A DNA stretch of 64,000 nucleotides from Myrica gale (Eukaryota > Streptophyta > Magnoliopsida > Fagales > Myricaceae), in the NCBI GenBank assembly GCA_963930655.1, contig OZ005608.1:12524001-12588000 (forward strand), written 5' to 3'. Made by a program: the position numbers and the translations under genes. Of the stretch, positions 21,514 through 33,381 are shown piece after piece; positions within the stretch are counted from its first letter, which is position 1, and the number at the start of each line of letters is the position of its first letter. A model generated the notes under the pieces. The model was not told where the DNA came from. It worked only from the letters and a program-made list of their open reading frames with translations, and did not search any database.

Positions 21514-21791
21514 AACATCTTTTTTCCCGCCCCCGAGAAGATTTTCGTGCGGAAAAAATATTTATCTGAACGGGATTAGATTTCTGCCGGTATTTGAAAA
21601 CACTCCACTTTTCCGGTGCGAAAAACGAAGACGAAAACTACATGACGAAATTTTGATTTTTCAAAAACTCGGATATTTTTTTGTCGCAATTCGGCGCGAA
21701 AAACCTCTTTCAGCGACGTTGAATACCCGTGAATGGATGTATTTCCCCTGTGAGAGGGATCCATATAAGAAATCATTGCAACAAACATAAC

Positions 21792-21910
21792 GGGTGCGAT
21801 CATACCAGCACTAATGCACCGGATCCCATCAGAATGCCGCAGTTAAGCGTGCTTGGGCGAGAGTAGTACTAGGATGGGTGACCTCCTTGGAAGTCCTCGT
21901 GTTGCACCCC
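21792..21910 (+). rRNA. 5S rRNA gene copy 56 (class D)
   Basis: Adds C44T and T45G (AGAATGCCGC). Shared only with copy 59. -7 A, period 397. Confidence 0.93.
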
Positions 21911-22188
21911 AACATCTTTTTTCCCGCCCCCGAGAAGATTTTCGTGCGGAAAAAATATTTATCTGAACGGGATTAGATTTCTGCCGGTATTTGAAAACAC
22001 TCCACTTTTCCGGTGCGAAAAACGAAGACGAAAACTACACGACGAAATTTTGATTTTTCAAAAACTCGGATATTTTTTTGTCGCAATTCGGCGCGAAAAA
22101 GCTCTTTCAGCGACGTTGAATACCCGTGAATGGATGTATTTCCCCTGTGAGAGGGATCCATATAAGAAATCATTGCAACAACCATAAC

Positions 22189-22307
22189 GGGTGCGATCAT
22201 ACCAGCACTAATGCACCGGATCCCATCAGAACTCCGCAGGTATGCGTGCTTGGGCGAGAGTAGTACTAGGATGGGTGACCTCCTGGGAAGTCCTCGTGTT
22301 GCACCCC
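22189..22307 (+). rRNA. 5S rRNA gene copy 57 (class A)
   Basis: Twin of copy 54 with the GGTTTTTG spacer; -7 C, period 397. Confidence 0.95.
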
Positions 22308-22585
22308 AACATCTTTTTTCCCGCCCCCGAGAAGATTTTCGTGCGGAAAAAATATTTATCTGAACGGGATTAGATTTCTGCCGGTTTTTGAAAACACTCC
22401 ACTTTTCCGGTGCGAAAAACAAAGACGAAAACTACATGACGAAATTTTGATTTTTCAAAAACTCGGATATTTTTTTGTCGCAATTCGGCGCGAAAAAGCT
22501 CTTTCAGCGACGTTGAATACCCGTGAATGGATGTATTTCCCCTGTGAGAGGGATCCATATAAGAAATCATTGCAACAAACATAAC

Positions 22586-22704
22586 GGGTGCGATCATACC
22601 AGCACTAATGCACCGGATCCCATCAGAACTCCGCAGTTAAGCGTGCTTGGGCGAGAGTAGTACTAGGATGGGTGACCTCCTTGGAAGTCCTCGTGTTGCA
22701 CCCC
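22586..22704 (+). rRNA. 5S rRNA gene copy 58 (class D)
   Basis: Twin of copy 55; -7 A, period 397. Confidence 0.95.
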
Positions 22705-22982
22705 AACATCTTTTTTCCCGCCCCCGAGAAGATTTTCGTGCGGAAAAAATATTTATCTGAACGGGATTAGATTTCTGCCGGTATTTGAAAACACTCCACT
22801 TTTCCGGTGCGAAAAACGAAGACGAAAACTACATGACGAAATTTTGATTTTTCAAAAACTCGGATATTTTTTTGTCGCAATTCGGCGCGAAAAACCTCTT
22901 TCAGCGACGTTGAATACCCGTGAATGGATGTATTTCCCCTGTGAGAGGGATCCATATAAGAAATCATTGCAACAAACATAAC

Positions 22983-23101
22983 GGGTGCGATCATACCAGC
23001 ACTAATGCACCGGATCCCATCAGAATGCCGCAGTTAAGCGTGCTTGGGCGAGAGTAGTACTAGGATGGGTGACCTCCTTGGAAGTCCTCGTGTTGCACCC
23101 C
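22983..23101 (+). rRNA. 5S rRNA gene copy 59 (class D)
   Basis: C44T and T45G as in copy 56, but spacer S2 follows instead of S1. Confidence 0.93.
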
Positions 23102-23379
23102 AACATCTTTTTTCCCGCCCCCGAGAAGATTTTCGTGCGGAAAAAATATTTATCTGAACGGGATTAGATTTCCGCCGGTATTTGGAAACACTCCACTTTT
23201 CCGGTGCGAAAAAAGAAGACGAAAACTACATGACGAAATTTTAATTTTTCAAAAACTCGGATATTTTTTTGTCGCAATTCGGCGCGAAAAAGCTCTTTCA
23301 GCGACGTTGAATACCCGTGAATGGATGTATTTCCCCTGTGAGAGGGATCCATATAAGAAATCATTGCAACAACCATAAC

Positions 23380-23498
23380 GGGTGCGATCATACCAGCACT
23401 AATGCACCGGATCCCATCAGAACTCCGCAGGTATGCGTGCTTGGGCGAGAGTAGTACTAGGATGGGTGACCTCCTGGGAAGTCCTCGTGTTGCACCCC
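23380..23498 (+). rRNA. 5S rRNA gene copy 60 (class A)
   Basis: -7 C, period 397; TACAGGACG in the following spacer. Confidence 0.95.
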
Positions 23499-23776
23499 AA
23501 CATCTTTTTTCCCGCCCCCGAGAAGATTTTCGTGCGGAAAAAATATTTATCTGAACGGGATTAGATTTCTGCCGGTATTTGAAAACACTCCACTTTTCCG
23601 GTGCGAAAAACGAAGACGAAAACTACAGGACGAAATTTTGATTTTTCAAAAACTCGGATATTTTTTTGTCGCAATTCGGCGCGAAAAAGCTCTTTCAGCG
23701 ACGTTGAATACCCGTGAATGGATGTATTTCCCCTGTGAGAGGGATCCATATAAGAAATCATTGCAACAACCATAAC

Positions 23777-23895
23777 GGGTGCGATCATACCAGCACTAAT
23801 GCACCGGATCCCATCAGAACTCCGCAGGTATGCGTGCTTGGGCGAGAGTAGTACTAGGATGGGTGACCTCCTTGGAAGTCCTCGTGTTGCACCCC
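23777..23895 (+). rRNA. 5S rRNA gene copy 61 (class E)
   Basis: GxxT with T97 and an intact end; -7 C; following spacer reads AAAAATGAAGACG. Confidence 0.94.
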
Positions 23896-24173
23896 AACAT
23901 CTTTTTTCCCGCCCCCGAGAAGATTTTCGTGCGGAAAAAATATTTATCTGAACGGGATTAGATTTCTGCCGGTATTTGAAAACACTCCACTTTTCCGGTG
24001 CGAAAAATGAAGACGAAAACTACATGACGAAATTTTGATTTTTCAAAAACTCGGATATTTTTTTGTCGCAATTCGGCGCGAAAAAGCTCTTTCAGCGACG
24101 TTGAATACCCGTGAATGGATGTATTTCCCCTGTGAGAGGGATCCATATAAGAAATCATTGCAACAACCATAAC

Positions 24174-24292
24174 GGGTGCGATCATACCAGCACTAATGCA
24201 CCGGATCCCATCAGAACTCCGCAGGTATGCGTGCTTGGGCGAGAGTAGTACTAGGATGGGTGACCTCCTTGGAAGTCCTCGTGTTGCACCCC
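24174..24292 (+). rRNA. 5S rRNA gene copy 62 (class E)
   Basis: Adjacent second E copy; -7 C; spacer S2 follows, with AGAATTCCGCC. Confidence 0.94.
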
Positions 24293-24570
24293 AACATCTT
24301 TTTTCCCGCCCCCGAGAAGATTTTCGTGCGGAAAAAATATTTATCTGAACGGGATTAGAATTCCGCCGGTATTTGGAAACACTCCACTTTTCCGGTGCGA
24401 AAAAAGAAGACGAAAACTACATGACGAAATTTTAATTTTTCAAAAACTCGGATATTTTTTTGTCGCAATTCGGCGCGAAAAAGCTCTTTCAGCGACGTTG
24501 AATACCCGTGAATGGATGTATTTCCCCTGTGAGAGGGATCAATATAAGAAATCATTGCAACAACCATAAC

Positions 24571-24689
24571 GGGTGCGATCATACCAGCACTAATGCACCG
24601 GATCCCATCAGAACTCCGCAGGTATGCGTGCTTGGGCGAGAGTAGTACTAGGATGGGTGACCTCCTGGGAAGTCCTCGTGTTGCACCCC
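24571..24689 (+). rRNA. 5S rRNA gene copy 63 (class A)
   Basis: Preceded by GATCAATATAAG, so the usual spacer GGATCC is lost while TATAAG is kept. -7 C, period 397. Confidence 0.95.
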
Positions 24690-24967
24690 AACATCTTTTT
24701 TCCCGCCCCCGAGAAGATTTTCGTGCGGAAAAAATATTTATCTGAACGGGATTAGATTTCTGCCGGTATTTGAAAACACTCCACTTTTCCGGTGCGAAAA
24801 ACGAAGACGAAAACTACATGACGAAATTTTGATTTTTCAAAAACTCGGATATTTTTTTGTCGCAATTCGGCGCGAAAAACCTCTTTCAGCGACGTTGAAT
24901 ACCCGTGAATGGATGTATTTCCCCTGTGAGAGGGATCCATATAAGAAATCATTGCAACAAACATAAC

Positions 24968-25086
24968 GGGTGCGATCATACCAGCACTAATGCACCGGAT
25001 CCCATCAGAACTCCGCAGTTAAGCGTGCTTGGGCGAGAGTAGTACTAGGATGGGTGACCTCCTTGGAAGTCCTCGTGTTGCACCCC
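24968..25086 (+). rRNA. 5S rRNA gene copy 64 (class D)
   Basis: -7 A, period 397, spacer S2 follows. Confidence 0.95.
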
Positions 25087-25364
25087 AACATCTTTTTTCC
25101 CGCCCCCGAGAAGATTTTCGTGCGGAAAAAATATTTATCTGAACGGGATTAGATTTCCGCCGGTATTTGGAAACACTCCACTTTTCCGGTGCGAAAAAAG
25201 AAGACGAAAACTACATGACGAAATTTTAATTTTTCAAAAACTCGGATATTTTTTTGTCGCAATTCGGCGCGAAAAAGCTCTTTCAGCGACGTTGAATACC
25301 CGTGAATGGATGTATTTCCCCTGTGAGAGGGATCAATATAAGAAATCATTGCAACAACCATAAC

Positions 25365-25483
25365 GGGTGCGATCATACCAGCACTAATGCACCGGATCCC
25401 ATCAGAACTCCGCAGGTATGCGTGCTTGGGCGAGAGTAGTACTAGGATGGGTGACCTCCTGGGAAGTCCTCGTGTTGCACCCC
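25365..25483 (+). rRNA. 5S rRNA gene copy 65 (class A)
   Basis: Twin of copy 63, with the same GATCAATATAAG promoter. Confidence 0.95.
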
Positions 25484-25761
25484 AACATCTTTTTTCCCGC
25501 CCCCGAGAAGATTTTCGTGCGGAAAAAATATTTATCTGAACGGGATTAGATTTCTGCCGGTATTTGAAAACACTCCACTTTTCCGGTGCGAAAAACGAAG
25601 ACGAAAACTACATGACGAAATTTTGATTTTTCAAAAACTCGGATATTTTTTTGTCGCAATTCGGCGCGAAAAACCTCTTTCAGCGACGTTGAATACCCGT
25701 GAATGGATGTATTTCCCCTGTGAGAGGGATCCATATAAGAAATCATTGCAACAAACATAAC

Positions 25762-25880
25762 GGGTGCGATCATACCAGCACTAATGCACCGGATCCCATC
25801 AGAACTCCGCAGTTAAGCGTGCTTGGGCGAGAGTAGTACTAGGATGGGTGACCTCCTTGGAAGTCCTCGTGTTGCACCCC
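25762..25880 (+). rRNA. 5S rRNA gene copy 66 (class D)
   Basis: Twin of copy 64; last D copy before 51 kb. Confidence 0.95.
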
Positions 25881-26158
25881 AACATCTTTTTTCCCGCCCC
25901 CGAGAAGATTTTCGTGCGGAAAAAATATTTATCTGAACGGGATTAGATTTCCGCCGGTATTTGGAAACACTCCACTTTTCCGGTGCGAAAAAAGAAGACG
26001 AAAACTACACGACGAAATTTTAATTTTTCAAAAACTCGGATATTTTTTTGTCGCAATTCGGCGCGAAAAAGCTCTTTCAGCGACGTTGAATACCCGTGAA
26101 TGGATGTATTTCCCCTGTGAGAGGGATCCATATAAGAAATCATTGCAACAACCATAAC

Positions 26159-26277
26159 GGGTGCGATCATACCAGCACTAATGCACCGGATCCCATCAGA
26201 ACTCCGCAGGTATGCGCGCTTGGGCGAGAGTAGTACTAGGATGGGTGACCTCCTGGGAAGTCCTCGTGTTGCACCCC
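26159..26277 (+). rRNA. 5S rRNA gene copy 67 (class A)
   Basis: Adds T59C (GCGCGCT), which would break the A19-U59 pair of helix II. -7 C, period 397. Confidence 0.93.
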
Positions 26278-26555
26278 AACATCTTTTTTCCCGCCCCCGA
26301 GAAGATTTTCGTGCGGAAAAAATATTTATCTGAACGTGATTAGATTTCTGCCGGTATTTGAAAACACTCCACTTTTCCGGTGCGAAAAACGAAGACGAAA
26401 ACTACACGACGAAATTTTAATTTTTCAAAAACTCGGATATTTTTTTGTCGCAATTCGGCGCGAAAAACCTCTTTCAGCGACGTTGAATACCCGTGAATGG
26501 ATGTATTTCCCCTGTGAGAGGGATCCATATAAGAAATCATTGCAACAACCATAAC

Positions 26556-26674
26556 GGGTGCGATCATACCAGCACTAATGCACCGGATCCCATCAGAACT
26601 CCGCAGGTATGCGTGCTTGGGCGAGAGTAGTACTAGGATGGGTGACCTACTGGGAAGTCCTCGTGTTGCACCCC
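26556..26674 (+). rRNA. 5S rRNA gene copy 68 (class A)
   Basis: Adds C94A in box C (GACCTACTGGG), a helix IV pairing position. Confidence 0.93.
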
Positions 26675-26952
26675 AACATCTTTTTTCCCGCCCCCGAGAA
26701 GATTTTCGTGCGGAAAAAATATTTATCTGAACGGGATTAGATTTCTGCCGGTATTTGAAAACACTCCACTTTTCCGGTGCGAAAAACGAAGACGAAAACT
26801 ACACGACGAAATTTTAATTTTTCAAAAACTCGGATATTTTTTTGTCGCAATTCGGCGCGAAAAACCTCTTTCAGCGACGTTGAATACCCGTGAATGGATG
26901 TATTTCCCCTGTGAGAGGGATCCATATAAGAAATCATTGCAACAACCATAAC

Positions 26953-27071
26953 GGGTGCGATCATACCAGCACTAATGCACCGGATCCCATCAGAACTCCG
27001 CAGGTATGCGTGCTTGGGCGAGAGTAGTACTAGGATGGGTGACCTCCTGGGAAGTCCTCGTGTTGCACCCC
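26953..27071 (+). rRNA. 5S rRNA gene copy 69 (class A)
   Basis: C94 intact; -7 C, period 397. Confidence 0.95.
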
Positions 27072-27349
27072 AACATCTTTTTTCCCGCCCCCGAGAAGAT
27101 TTTCGTGCGGAAAAAATATTTATCTGAACGGGATTAGATTTCTGCCGGTATTTGAAAACACTCCACTTTTCCGGTGCGAAAAACGAAGACGAAAACTACA
27201 CGACGAAATTTTAATTTTTCAAAAACTCGGATATTTTTTTGTCGCAATTCGGCGCGAAAAACCTCTTTCAGCGACGTTGAATACCCGTGAATGGATGTAT
27301 TTCCCCTGTGAGAGGGATCCATATAAGAAATCATTGCAACAACCATAAC
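27072..27349 (+). other. 5S intergenic spacer, type S3 (example)
   Basis: This type combines S1-like TCTGCCGG and CGAAGACG with S2-like ATTTTAATTTTT and a GAAAAACCTC mark instead of GAAAAAGCTC. It fills most of 26-46 kb. The mixed marks look like a recombinant of S1 and S2 that was then spread by homogenisation. Confidence 0.75.
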
Positions 27350-27468
27350 GGGTGCGATCATACCAGCACTAATGCACCGGATCCCATCAGAACTCCGCAG
27401 GTATGCGTGCTTGGGCGAGAGTAGTACTAGGATGGGTGACCTACTGGGAAGTCCTCGTGTTGCACCCC
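27350..27468 (+). rRNA. 5S rRNA gene copy 70 (class A)
   Basis: C94A again, twin of copy 68. Confidence 0.93.
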
Positions 27469-27746
27469 AACATCTTTTTTCCCGCCCCCGAGAAGATTTT
27501 CGTGCGGAAAAAATATTTATCTGAACGGGATTAGATTTCTGCCGGTATTTGAAAACACTCCACTTTTCCGGTGCGAAAAACGAAGACGAAAACTACACGA
27601 CGAAATTTTAATTTTTCAAAAACTCGGATATTTTTTTGTCGCAATTCGGCGCGAAAAACCTCTTTCAGCGACGTTGAATACCCGTGAATGGATGTATTTC
27701 CCCTGTGAGAGGGATCCATATAAGAAATCATTGCAACAACCATAAC

Positions 27747-27865
27747 GGGTGCGATCATACCAGCACTAATGCACCGGATCCCATCAGAACTCCGCAGGTA
27801 TGCGTGCTTGGGCGAGAGTAGTACTAGGATGGGTGACCTCCTGGGAAGTCCTCGTGTTGCACCCC
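27747..27865 (+). rRNA. 5S rRNA gene copy 71 (class A)
   Basis: -7 C, period 397; the next unit returns to class B. Confidence 0.95.
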
Positions 27866-28143
27866 AACATCTTTTTTCCCGCCCCCGAGAAGATTTTCGT
27901 GCGGAAAAAATATTTATCTGAACGGGATTAGATTTCTGCCGGTATTTGAAAACACTCCACTTTTCCGGTGCGAAAAACGAAGACGAAAACTACACGACGA
28001 AATTTTAATTTTTCAAAAACTCGGATATTTTTTTGTCGCAATTCGGCGCGAAAAACCTCTTTCAGCGACGTTGAATACCCGTGAATGGATGTATTTCCCC
28101 TGTGAGAGGGATCCATATAAGAAATCATTGCAACAACCATAAC

Positions 28144-28258
28144 GGGTGCGATCATACCAGCACTAATGCACCGGATCCCATCAGAACTCCGCAGTTAAGC
28201 GTGCTTGGGCGAGAGTAGTACTAGGATGGGTGACCTCCTTGGAAGTCCTCGTGTTGCC
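28144..28258 (+). rRNA. 5S rRNA gene copy 72 (class B)
   Basis: First B copy with -7 C, unlike those in 1-20 kb; period 393, spacer S3. Confidence 0.9.
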
Positions 28259-28536
28259 AACATCTTTTTTCCCGCCCCCGAGAAGATTTTCGTGCGGAAA
28301 AAATATTTATCTGAACGGGATTAGATTTCTGCCGGTATTTGAAAACACTCCACTTTTCCGGTGCGAAAAACGAAGACGAAAACTACACGACGAAATTTTA
28401 ATTTTTCAAAAACTCGGATATTTTTTTGTCGCAATTCGGCGCGAAAAACCTCTTTCAGCGACGTTGAATACCCGTGAATGGATGTATTTCCCCTGTGAGA
28501 GGGATCCATATAAGAAATCATTGCAACAACCATAAC

Positions 28537-28655
28537 GGGTGCGATCATACCAGCACTAATGCACCGGATCCCATCAGAACTCCGCAGGTATGCGTGCTTG
28601 GGCGAGAGTAGTACTAGGATGGGTGACCTCCTGGGAAGTCCTCGTGTTGCACCCC
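28537..28655 (+). rRNA. 5S rRNA gene copy 73 (class A)
   Basis: Followed by the GTCACAATTC and CCTTTTTCAG spacer marks; period 397. Confidence 0.95.
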
Positions 28656-28933
28656 AACATCTTTTTTCCCGCCCCCGAGAAGATTTTCGTGCGGAAAAAA
28701 TATTTATCTGAACGGGATTAGATTTCTGCCGGTATTTGAAAACACTCCACTTTTCCGGTGCGAAAAACGAAGACGAAAACTACACGACGAAATTTTAATT
28801 TTTCAAAAACTCGGATATTTTTTTGTCACAATTCGGCGCGAAAAACCTTTTTCAGCGACGTTGAATACCCGTGAATGGATGTATTTCCCCTGTGAGAGGG
28901 ATCCATATAAGAAATCATTGCAACAACCATAAC

Positions 28934-29048
28934 GGGTGCGATCATACCAGCACTAATGCACCGGATCCCATCAGAACTCCGCAGTTAAGCGTGCTTGGGC
29001 GAGAGTAGTACTAGGATGGGTGACCTCCTTGGAAGTCCTCGTGTTGCC
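28934..29048 (+). rRNA. 5S rRNA gene copy 74 (class B)
   Basis: Period 392: the following spacer lacks GT before CGCAATTC and has an extra T. Confidence 0.9.
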
Positions 29049-29325
29049 AACATCTTTTTTCCCGCCCCCGAGAAGATTTTCGTGCGGAAAAAATATTTAT
29101 CTGAACGGGATTAGATTTCTGCCGGTATTTGAAAACACTCCACTTTTCCGGTGCGAAAAACGAAGACGAAAACTACACGACGAAATTTTAATTTTTCAAA
29201 AACTCGGATATTTTTTTTCGCAATTCGGCGCGAAAAACCTCTTTCAGCGACGTTGAATACCCGTGAATGGATGTATTTCCCCTGTGAGAGGGATCCATAT
29301 AAGAAATCATTGCAACAACCATAAC

Positions 29326-29440
29326 GGGTGCGATCATACCAGCACTAATGCACCGGATCCCATCAGAACTCCGCAGTTAAGCGTGCTTGGGCGAGAGTAG
29401 TACTAGGATGGGTGACCTCCTTGGAAGTCCTCGTGTTGCC
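29326..29440 (+). rRNA. 5S rRNA gene copy 75 (class B)
   Basis: -7 C, period 393. Confidence 0.9.
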
Positions 29441-29718
29441 AACATCTTTTTTCCCGCCCCCGAGAAGATTTTCGTGCGGAAAAAATATTTATCTGAACGG
29501 GATTAGATTTCTGCCGGTATTTGAAAACACTCCACTTTTCCGGTGCGAAAAACGAAGACGAAAACTACACGACGAAATTTTAATTTTTCAAAAACTCGGA
29601 TATTTTTTTGTCGCAATTCGGCGCGAAAAACCTCTTTCAGCGACGTTGAATACCCGTGAATGGATGTATTTCCCCTGTGAGAGGGATCCATATAAGAAAT
29701 CATTGCAACAACCATAAC

Positions 29719-29837
29719 GGGTGCGATCATACCAGCACTAATGCACCGGATCCCATCAGAACTCCGCAGGTATGCGTGCTTGGGCGAGAGTAGTACTAGG
29801 ATGGGTGACCTCCTGGGAAGTCCTCGTGTTGCACCCC
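29719..29837 (+). rRNA. 5S rRNA gene copy 76 (class A)
   Basis: Twin of copy 73; GTCACAATTC spacer follows. Confidence 0.95.
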
Positions 29838-30115
29838 AACATCTTTTTTCCCGCCCCCGAGAAGATTTTCGTGCGGAAAAAATATTTATCTGAACGGGAT
29901 TAGATTTCTGCCGGTATTTGAAAACACTCCACTTTTCCGGTGCGAAAAACGAAGACGAAAACTACACGACGAAATTTTAATTTTTCAAAAACTCGGATAT
30001 TTTTTTGTCACAATTCGGCGCGAAAAACCTTTTTCAGCGACGTTGAATACCCGTGAATGGATGTATTTCCCCTGTGAGAGGGATCCATATAAGAAATCAT
30101 TGCAACAACCATAAC

Positions 30116-30230
30116 GGGTGCGATCATACCAGCACTAATGCACCGGATCCCATCAGAACTCCGCAGTTAAGCGTGCTTGGGCGAGAGTAGTACTAGGATG
30201 GGTGACCTCCTTGGAAGTCCTCGTGTTGCC
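30116..30230 (+). rRNA. 5S rRNA gene copy 77 (class B)
   Basis: Twin of copy 74; period 392. Confidence 0.9.
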
Positions 30231-30507
30231 AACATCTTTTTTCCCGCCCCCGAGAAGATTTTCGTGCGGAAAAAATATTTATCTGAACGGGATTAGATTT
30301 CTGCCGGTATTTGAAAACACTCCACTTTTCCGGTGCGAAAAACGAAGACGAAAACTACACGACGAAATTTTAATTTTTCAAAAACTCGGATATTTTTTTT
30401 CGCAATTCGGCGCGAAAAACCTCTTTCAGCGACGTTGAATACCCGTGAATGGATGTATTTCCCCTGTGAGAGGGATCCATATAAGAAATCATTGCAACAA
30501 CCATAAC

Positions 30508-30622
30508 GGGTGCGATCATACCAGCACTAATGCACCGGATCCCATCAGAACTCCGCAGTTAAGCGTGCTTGGGCGAGAGTAGTACTAGGATGGGTGACCT
30601 CCTTGGAAGTCCTCGTGTTGCC
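30508..30622 (+). rRNA. 5S rRNA gene copy 78 (class B)
   Basis: -7 C, period 393; starts a run of B copies. Confidence 0.9.
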
Positions 30623-30900
30623 AACATCTTTTTTCCCGCCCCCGAGAAGATTTTCGTGCGGAAAAAATATTTATCTGAACGGGATTAGATTTCTGCCGGT
30701 ATTTGAAAACACTCCACTTTTCCGGTGCGAAAAACGAAGACGAAAACTACACGACGAAATTTTAATTTTTCAAAAACTCGGATATTTTTTTGTCGCAATT
30801 CGGCGCGAAAAACCTCTTTCAGCGACGTTGAATACCCGTGAATGGATGTATTTCCCCTGTGAGAGGGATCCATATAAGAAATCATTGCAACAACCATAAC

Positions 30901-31015
30901 GGGTGCGATCATACCAGCACTAATGCACCGGATCCCATCAGAACTCCGCAGTTAAGCGTGCTTGGGCGAGAGTAGTACTAGGATGGGTGACCTCCTTGGA
31001 AGTCCTCGTGTTGCC
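30901..31015 (+). rRNA. 5S rRNA gene copy 79 (class B)
   Basis: -7 C, period 393. Confidence 0.9.
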
Positions 31016-31293
31016 AACATCTTTTTTCCCGCCCCCGAGAAGATTTTCGTGCGGAAAAAATATTTATCTGAACGGGATTAGATTTCTGCCGGTATTTGAA
31101 AACACTCCACTTTTCCGGTGCGAAAAACGAAGACGAAAACTACACGACGAAATTTTAATTTTTCAAAAACTCGGATATTTTTTTGTCGCAATTCGGCGCG
31201 AAAAACCTCTTTCAGCGACGTTGAATACCCGTGAATGGATGTATTTCCCCTGTGAGAGGGATCCATATAAGAAATCATTGCAACAACCATAAC

Positions 31294-31408
31294 GGGTGCG
31301 ATCATACCAGCACTAATGCACCGGATCCCATCAGAACTCCGCAGTTAAGCGTGCTTGGGCGAGAGTAGTACTAGGATGGGTGACCTCCTTGGAAGTCCTC
31401 GTGTTGCC
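31294..31408 (+). rRNA. 5S rRNA gene copy 80 (class B)
   Basis: -7 C, period 393; GCACGACG spacer mark follows. Confidence 0.9.
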
Positions 31409-31686
31409 AACATCTTTTTTCCCGCCCCCGAGAAGATTTTCGTGCGGAAAAAATATTTATCTGAACGGGATTAGATTTCTGCCGGTATTTGAAAACACTC
31501 CACTTTTCCGGTGCGAAAAACGAAGACGAAAACTGCACGACGAAATTTTAATTTTTCAAAAACTCGGATATTTTTTTGTCGCAATTCGGCGCGAAAAACC
31601 TCTTTCAGCGACGTTGAATACCCGTGAATGGATGTATTTCCCCTGTGAGAGGGATCCATATAAGAAATCATTGCAACAACCATAAC

Positions 31687-31805
31687 GGGTGCGATCATAC
31701 CAGCACTAATGCACCGGATCCCATCAGAACTCCGCAGGTATGCGTGCTTGGGCGAGAGTAGTACTAGGATGGGTGACCTCCTGGGAAGTCCTCGTGTTGC
31801 ACCCC
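31687..31805 (+). rRNA. 5S rRNA gene copy 81 (class A)
   Basis: GTCACAATTC spacer follows; opens the 3545-bp block. Confidence 0.95.
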
Positions 31806-32083
31806 AACATCTTTTTTCCCGCCCCCGAGAAGATTTTCGTGCGGAAAAAATATTTATCTGAACGGGATTAGATTTCTGCCGGTATTTGAAAACACTCCAC
31901 TTTTCCGGTGCGAAAAACGAAGACGAAAACTACACGACGAAATTTTAATTTTTCAAAAACTCGGATATTTTTTTGTCACAATTCGGCGCGAAAAACCTTT
32001 TTCAGCGACGTTGAATACCCGTGAATGGATGTATTTCCCCTGTGAGAGGGATCCATATAAGAAATCATTGCAACAACCATAAC

Positions 32084-32198
32084 GGGTGCGATCATACCAG
32101 CACTAATGCACCGGATCCCATCAGAACTCCGCAGTTAAGCGTGCTTGGGCGAGAGTAGTACTAGGATGGGTGACCTCCTTGGAAGTCCTCGTGTTGCC
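32084..32198 (+). rRNA. 5S rRNA gene copy 82 (class B)
   Basis: -7 C, period 393. Confidence 0.9.
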
Positions 32199-32476
32199 AA
32201 CATCTTTTTTCCCGCCCCCGAGAAGATTTTCGTGCGGAAAAAATATTTATCTGAACGGGATTAGATTTCTGCCGGTATTTGAAAACACTCCACTTTTCCG
32301 GTGCGAAAAACGAAGACGAAAACTACACGACGAAATTTTAATTTTTCAAAAACTCGGATATTTTTTTGTCGCAATTCGGCGCGAAAAACCTCTTTCAGCG
32401 ACGTTGAATACCCGTGAATGGATGTATTTCCCCTGTGAGAGGGATCCATATAAGAAATCATTGCAACAACCATAAC

Positions 32477-32591
32477 GGGTGCGATCATACCAGCACTAAT
32501 GCACCGGATCCCATCAGAACTCCGCAGTTAAGCGTGCTTGGGCGAGAGTAGTACTAGGATGGGTGACCTCCTTGGAAGTCCTCGTGTTGCC
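32477..32591 (+). rRNA. 5S rRNA gene copy 83 (class B)
   Basis: -7 C, period 393. Confidence 0.9.
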
Positions 32592-32869
32592 AACATCTTT
32601 TTTCCCGCCCCCGAGAAGATTTTCGTGCGGAAAAAATATTTATCTGAACGGGATTAGATTTCTGCCGGTATTTGAAAACACTCCACTTTTCCGGTGCGAA
32701 AAACGAAGACGAAAACTACACGACGAAATTTTAATTTTTCAAAAACTCGGATATTTTTTTGTCGCAATTCGGCGCGAAAAACCTCTTTCAGCGACGTTGA
32801 ATACCCGTGAATGGATGTATTTCCCCTGTGAGAGGGATCCATATAAGAAATCATTGCAACAACCATAAC

Positions 32870-32984
32870 GGGTGCGATCATACCAGCACTAATGCACCGG
32901 ATCCCATCAGAACTCCGCAGTTAAGCGTGCTTGGGCGAGAGTAGTACTAGGATGGGTGACCTCCTTGGAAGTCCTCGTGTTGCC
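32870..32984 (+). rRNA. 5S rRNA gene copy 84 (class B)
   Basis: Following spacer has TTCCAGTGCG and GCACGACG, shared with copy 94. Confidence 0.9.
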
Positions 32985-33262
32985 AACATCTTTTTTCCCG
33001 CCCCCGAGAAGATTTTCGTGCGGAAAAAATATTTATCTGAACGGGATTAGATTTCTGCCGGTATTTGAAAACACTCCACTTTTCCAGTGCGAAAAACGAA
33101 GACGAAAACTGCACGACGAAATTTTAATTTTTCAAAAACTCGGATATTTTTTTGTCGCAATTCGGCGCGAAAAACCTCTTTCAGCGACGTTGAATACCCG
33201 TGAATGGATGTATTTCCCCTGTGAGAGGGATCCATATAAGAAATCATTGCAACAACCATAAC

Positions 33263-33381
33263 GGGTGCGATCATACCAGCACTAATGCACCGGATCCCAT
33301 CAGAACTCCGCAGGTATGCGTGCTTGGGCGAGAGTAGTACTAGGATGGGTGACCTCCTGGGAAGTCCTCGTGTTGCACCCC
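33263..33381 (+). rRNA. 5S rRNA gene copy 85 (class A)
   Basis: Followed by a GCACGATG spacer; twin of copy 95. Confidence 0.95.

Larger units (their letters stand above)
20998..23379 (+). repeat. Tandem duplication of a 3-unit block (1191 bp x2)
   Basis: Blocks start at 20998 and 22189, with order A-D-D. Both share GGTTTTTG in the first spacer and the C44T/T45G change in the third gene (21792 and 22983). The spacers after the third genes differ (S1 and S2), so identity ends near 21910 and 23101. Confidence 0.85.
24293..25880 (+). repeat. Tandem duplication of a 2-unit block (794 bp x2)
   Basis: Blocks 24293-25086 and 25087-25880 each hold an S2 spacer with the private GATCAATATAAG mark, a class A gene, an S1-like spacer with CCTC, and a class D gene. 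Confidence 0.85.
26556..28143 (+). repeat. Tandem duplication of a 2-unit class A block (794 bp x2)
   Basis: Copies at 26556 and 27350 share the private C94A change, while those at 26953 and 27747 lack it. The 794-bp repeat is therefore a duplicated pair within a run of class A genes. Confidence 0.8.
28537..30900 (+). repeat. Tandem duplication of a 3-unit block (1182 bp x2)
   Basis: Blocks 28537-29718 and 29719-30900 have order A-B-B. Both carry GTCACAATTC and CCTTTTTCAG in the first spacer, and a spacer lacking GT before CGCAATTC in the second (period 392). Confidence 0.9.
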
